DNA from: Paragordius varius
Taxonomy: Eukaryota > Nematomorpha
NCBI GenBank assembly: GCA_964247055.1
Contig: OZ176050.1
Span: 5,766,001 to 5,830,000 of the forward strand
Reading direction: 5' to 3'
DNA length: 64,000 nucleotides
Part shown: piece by piece, positions 62,107-64,000 of the stretch
Position numbering within the stretch: position 1 is the first letter of the stretch
How the letters are laid out: each line of letters opens with the position of its first letter
Position numbers and translations under genes: made by a program
The notes under the pieces: model-generated
Database searches by the model: none
What the model was told of the DNA's origin: nothing
What the model saw: only the letters and a program-made list of their open reading frames with translations

Positions 62107-64000
62107 GTAGAACATATTTTTATTATAATAATAAATTCCATATGTTGATTTTATTATATGGAGAATTTTACAAAATTTAATATTTTAAAATGGATACCAT
62201 AAAAAATTGCTTAATTTTGGATTCAATATCTACAACCTTCAATTAAATATAAAAAATATATTGTTTTCGAAAAATTATATTTTTCTTTGCAGACAACGTG
62301 ATTCACATATATTTAATTATATTTAATAAATAAATCTTGACGAGAAAATCATATCTTAGACACCTCTCAATTATCGCTATAATTTAGAACTTCAAAGAAA
62401 GAGGGAATCAATTTAATCAATCACCTCGCATAAAAATTAAGTGGAACAAATTCAGGAATATATATTATAAAATGAGTATGAAGACATACACAAACATTTC
62501 ATCCCTAAATCAACCAATATAATACATTGCTTGATTTTTTCGTTTATCGTTGGTCAAAGACTTGTTTCTATATTTATTTTTTTATTGTTTTAAGGTGCTT
62601 TTTATAATGCAAACGTTTTATTGGGTACATAATACAGTAACGAGAGCCATATTGATTTCGGTTTTTTAACACTTCATTATAGTTTCACTTTTTATCCTAG
62701 TTTACCTTTTGTGGTAGTATGAGAGCTGAATTTGGTAAATAAACTACAGTTTTAAAAGTTATTTTAGTTAAAATTTGATTTTTAAACATTGTTCTCATGA
62801 TTAGATAAAGAAGCTTTTACTTTTTATTGTGACTTCTAGAATCTACAGCTGCAAAACACAATAAACCAGCTGTAAAATCAAAATATATCAAGGTTTTGCT
62901 GGTAAAATGCTTTTTATAGTTAATTATTCTAATCATAATATACATTTATTTTCCAGTTGCATTAGCAAAAAAAATTTATTTAAAAAATGGCAAAAAAGTT
63001 TGAGATGAGGATTTTTTTACAATTTTTCAATTTTTTTAAAATAAAATTTTTATAATATGCTTAAAAGACTAAAAAAGTATATTTTCAAATTCGGCTCAAT
63101 AGCATAATTTTCAAGTTAAAATTACAAATCGCTCTGGGTCATAAAACTACCTCAAAAGGTAATGAGTGTTAAATGACTAAAAGGGTATTAATTTACATAT
63201 CTGGTATGTCACATATTACATTATTTTATTTAATTGATAAAGGATCATTGTAGGTCCGAAACATTTCATTTCATAAATAAATTTTAACTCTTTATATGAG
63301 CTATTGATACAATTTACGCCTATAATTAGAAGTCAACTCCAAAAATTTAATAATTTTATTTTTCAAATTCTATCGATAATACGTAAAATTAGGAAAAATT
63401 TGTATATTAATTTAACTTTAATTCAAAAGGGCTGTGTTTTTTAAAAGAGAGACATCATGATGCGGATCATGAGCTATCTATTTTTCCACAATCGCCATCA
63501 CTGTATTTGACATACCCGTTGCACATGATTTTGTGCAAAAATTAAAATACAGTAAAAATTAAATTATACGCGCAAAACGTAAAAATATAAGCACAAATAT
63601 TTTTTTCAAAAGACAACCATACTTTTTTACACTTAAATTTTTATAATATAAGTACAATTGTAAAATATATACATAATTGATTGTTTTACCAATATACATA
63701 TCAATTTCATACTTTACTGTTTTTTAAACAATGAGTTATATCTATAAAATCAACAAAAGTATGATTGCCTTTTGAAAAAAAATATCTTTATACTTTTACG
63801 TTTTGTCCGCATAATTTAAATTATTACTGTATAATTGAACAATAATGGTTTGGTGAAAACGGAGTGATATTTAACAATCGGTTTTATTTGTTCATAATCA
63901 AAAGTAATTTTTCGGGTGTAAATTTTTTTGGTTTGATTTTTTTCAGACATAGATAGAGCTTTTCAATTTACTTTAACCAAAATATCCGTTTTTGATTATC
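62107..64000. other. SLC6 intron or downstream sequence to window end
   Basis: Begins with the GTAGAAC donor after the last SLC6 exon seen. I searched for the next conserved blocks (the family motif after TM7, usually GPGLAF-YPEA) and did not find them, so the next exon is probably past base 64000. Contains R2 repeat copies. Confidence 0.5.
62640..62865 (-). repeat. Interspersed repeat family R2, inverted copy
   Basis: The reverse complement carries GTGTTTTGCAGCTGTAGATT then CTAGAAGTC, a TTTTAAAACTGTAGTTTATT block, and ACTACCACAAAAGGTAAACT then AGGATAAAAAGTG. These match 43430-43640 in order. A partial plus-strand copy follows at 63020-63180 (CTGGGTCATAAAACTACCTC then AAAAGGTAATGAG), making an inverted pair. 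Confidence 0.6.

Overview
The window is strongly AT-rich nuclear DNA from an animal. Genes are split by GT-AG introns, many only about 75-110 nt long, with others of 1-2.4 kb. The gene content (CPEB, CELF, STK32/YANK and an SLC6 transporter) is metazoan. Nothing in the sequence fixes the phylum. A reduced, AT-rich invertebrate such as a parasitic flatworm, orthonectid, dicyemid or cnidarian is possible, but that is a guess.

Layout. 1-7611 (+): 3' part of an SR-protein kinase (SRPK) whose kinase domain is split by a very large Asn/Ser-rich spacer. 9986-19072 (-): a CPEB2/3/4 (Orb2)-type translational regulator with two RRMs and a ZZ zinc domain, convergent with SRPK. 19.1-27.8 kb: no gene; it holds a degraded hAT transposon, a roughly 160-bp-period satellite block and arms of an inverted-repeat (foldback) family. 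27806-28183 (+): an unrecognised small protein with a C-terminal membrane anchor. 29387-30379 (-): a membrane RING-H2 protein. 30.4-34.0 kb: foldback repeats. 34004-38238 (-): a CELF/Bruno RNA-binding protein carrying a mariner-like element in its first intron. 38.2-44.2 kb: nested transposons, including a GGAACC-rich hAT-like element and a 207-bp hAT MITE. 44258-45886 (+): intronless mitochondrial OSGEPL1/Qri7. 46741-54188 (-): STK32 kinase. 56746-beyond 62106 (+): an SLC6 transporter, cut at TM7 by the window edge.

Exons were built by hand from reading frame, splice signals and family conservation. In SRPK, CPEB, CELF, STK32 and SLC6 all splice phases close into one frame.

The genes do not form an operon or pathway. 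Three of them (SRPK, CPEB, CELF) act in mRNA processing or translation control, which is probably coincidental. The most unusual material is the repeat landscape: several nonautonomous families, some present two to six times within the window, including two whose terminal arms are themselves tandem arrays. The SLC6 protein also lacks the near-invariant substrate-binding Tyr of TM3. No retrovirus-like or capsid-bearing element was recognised.
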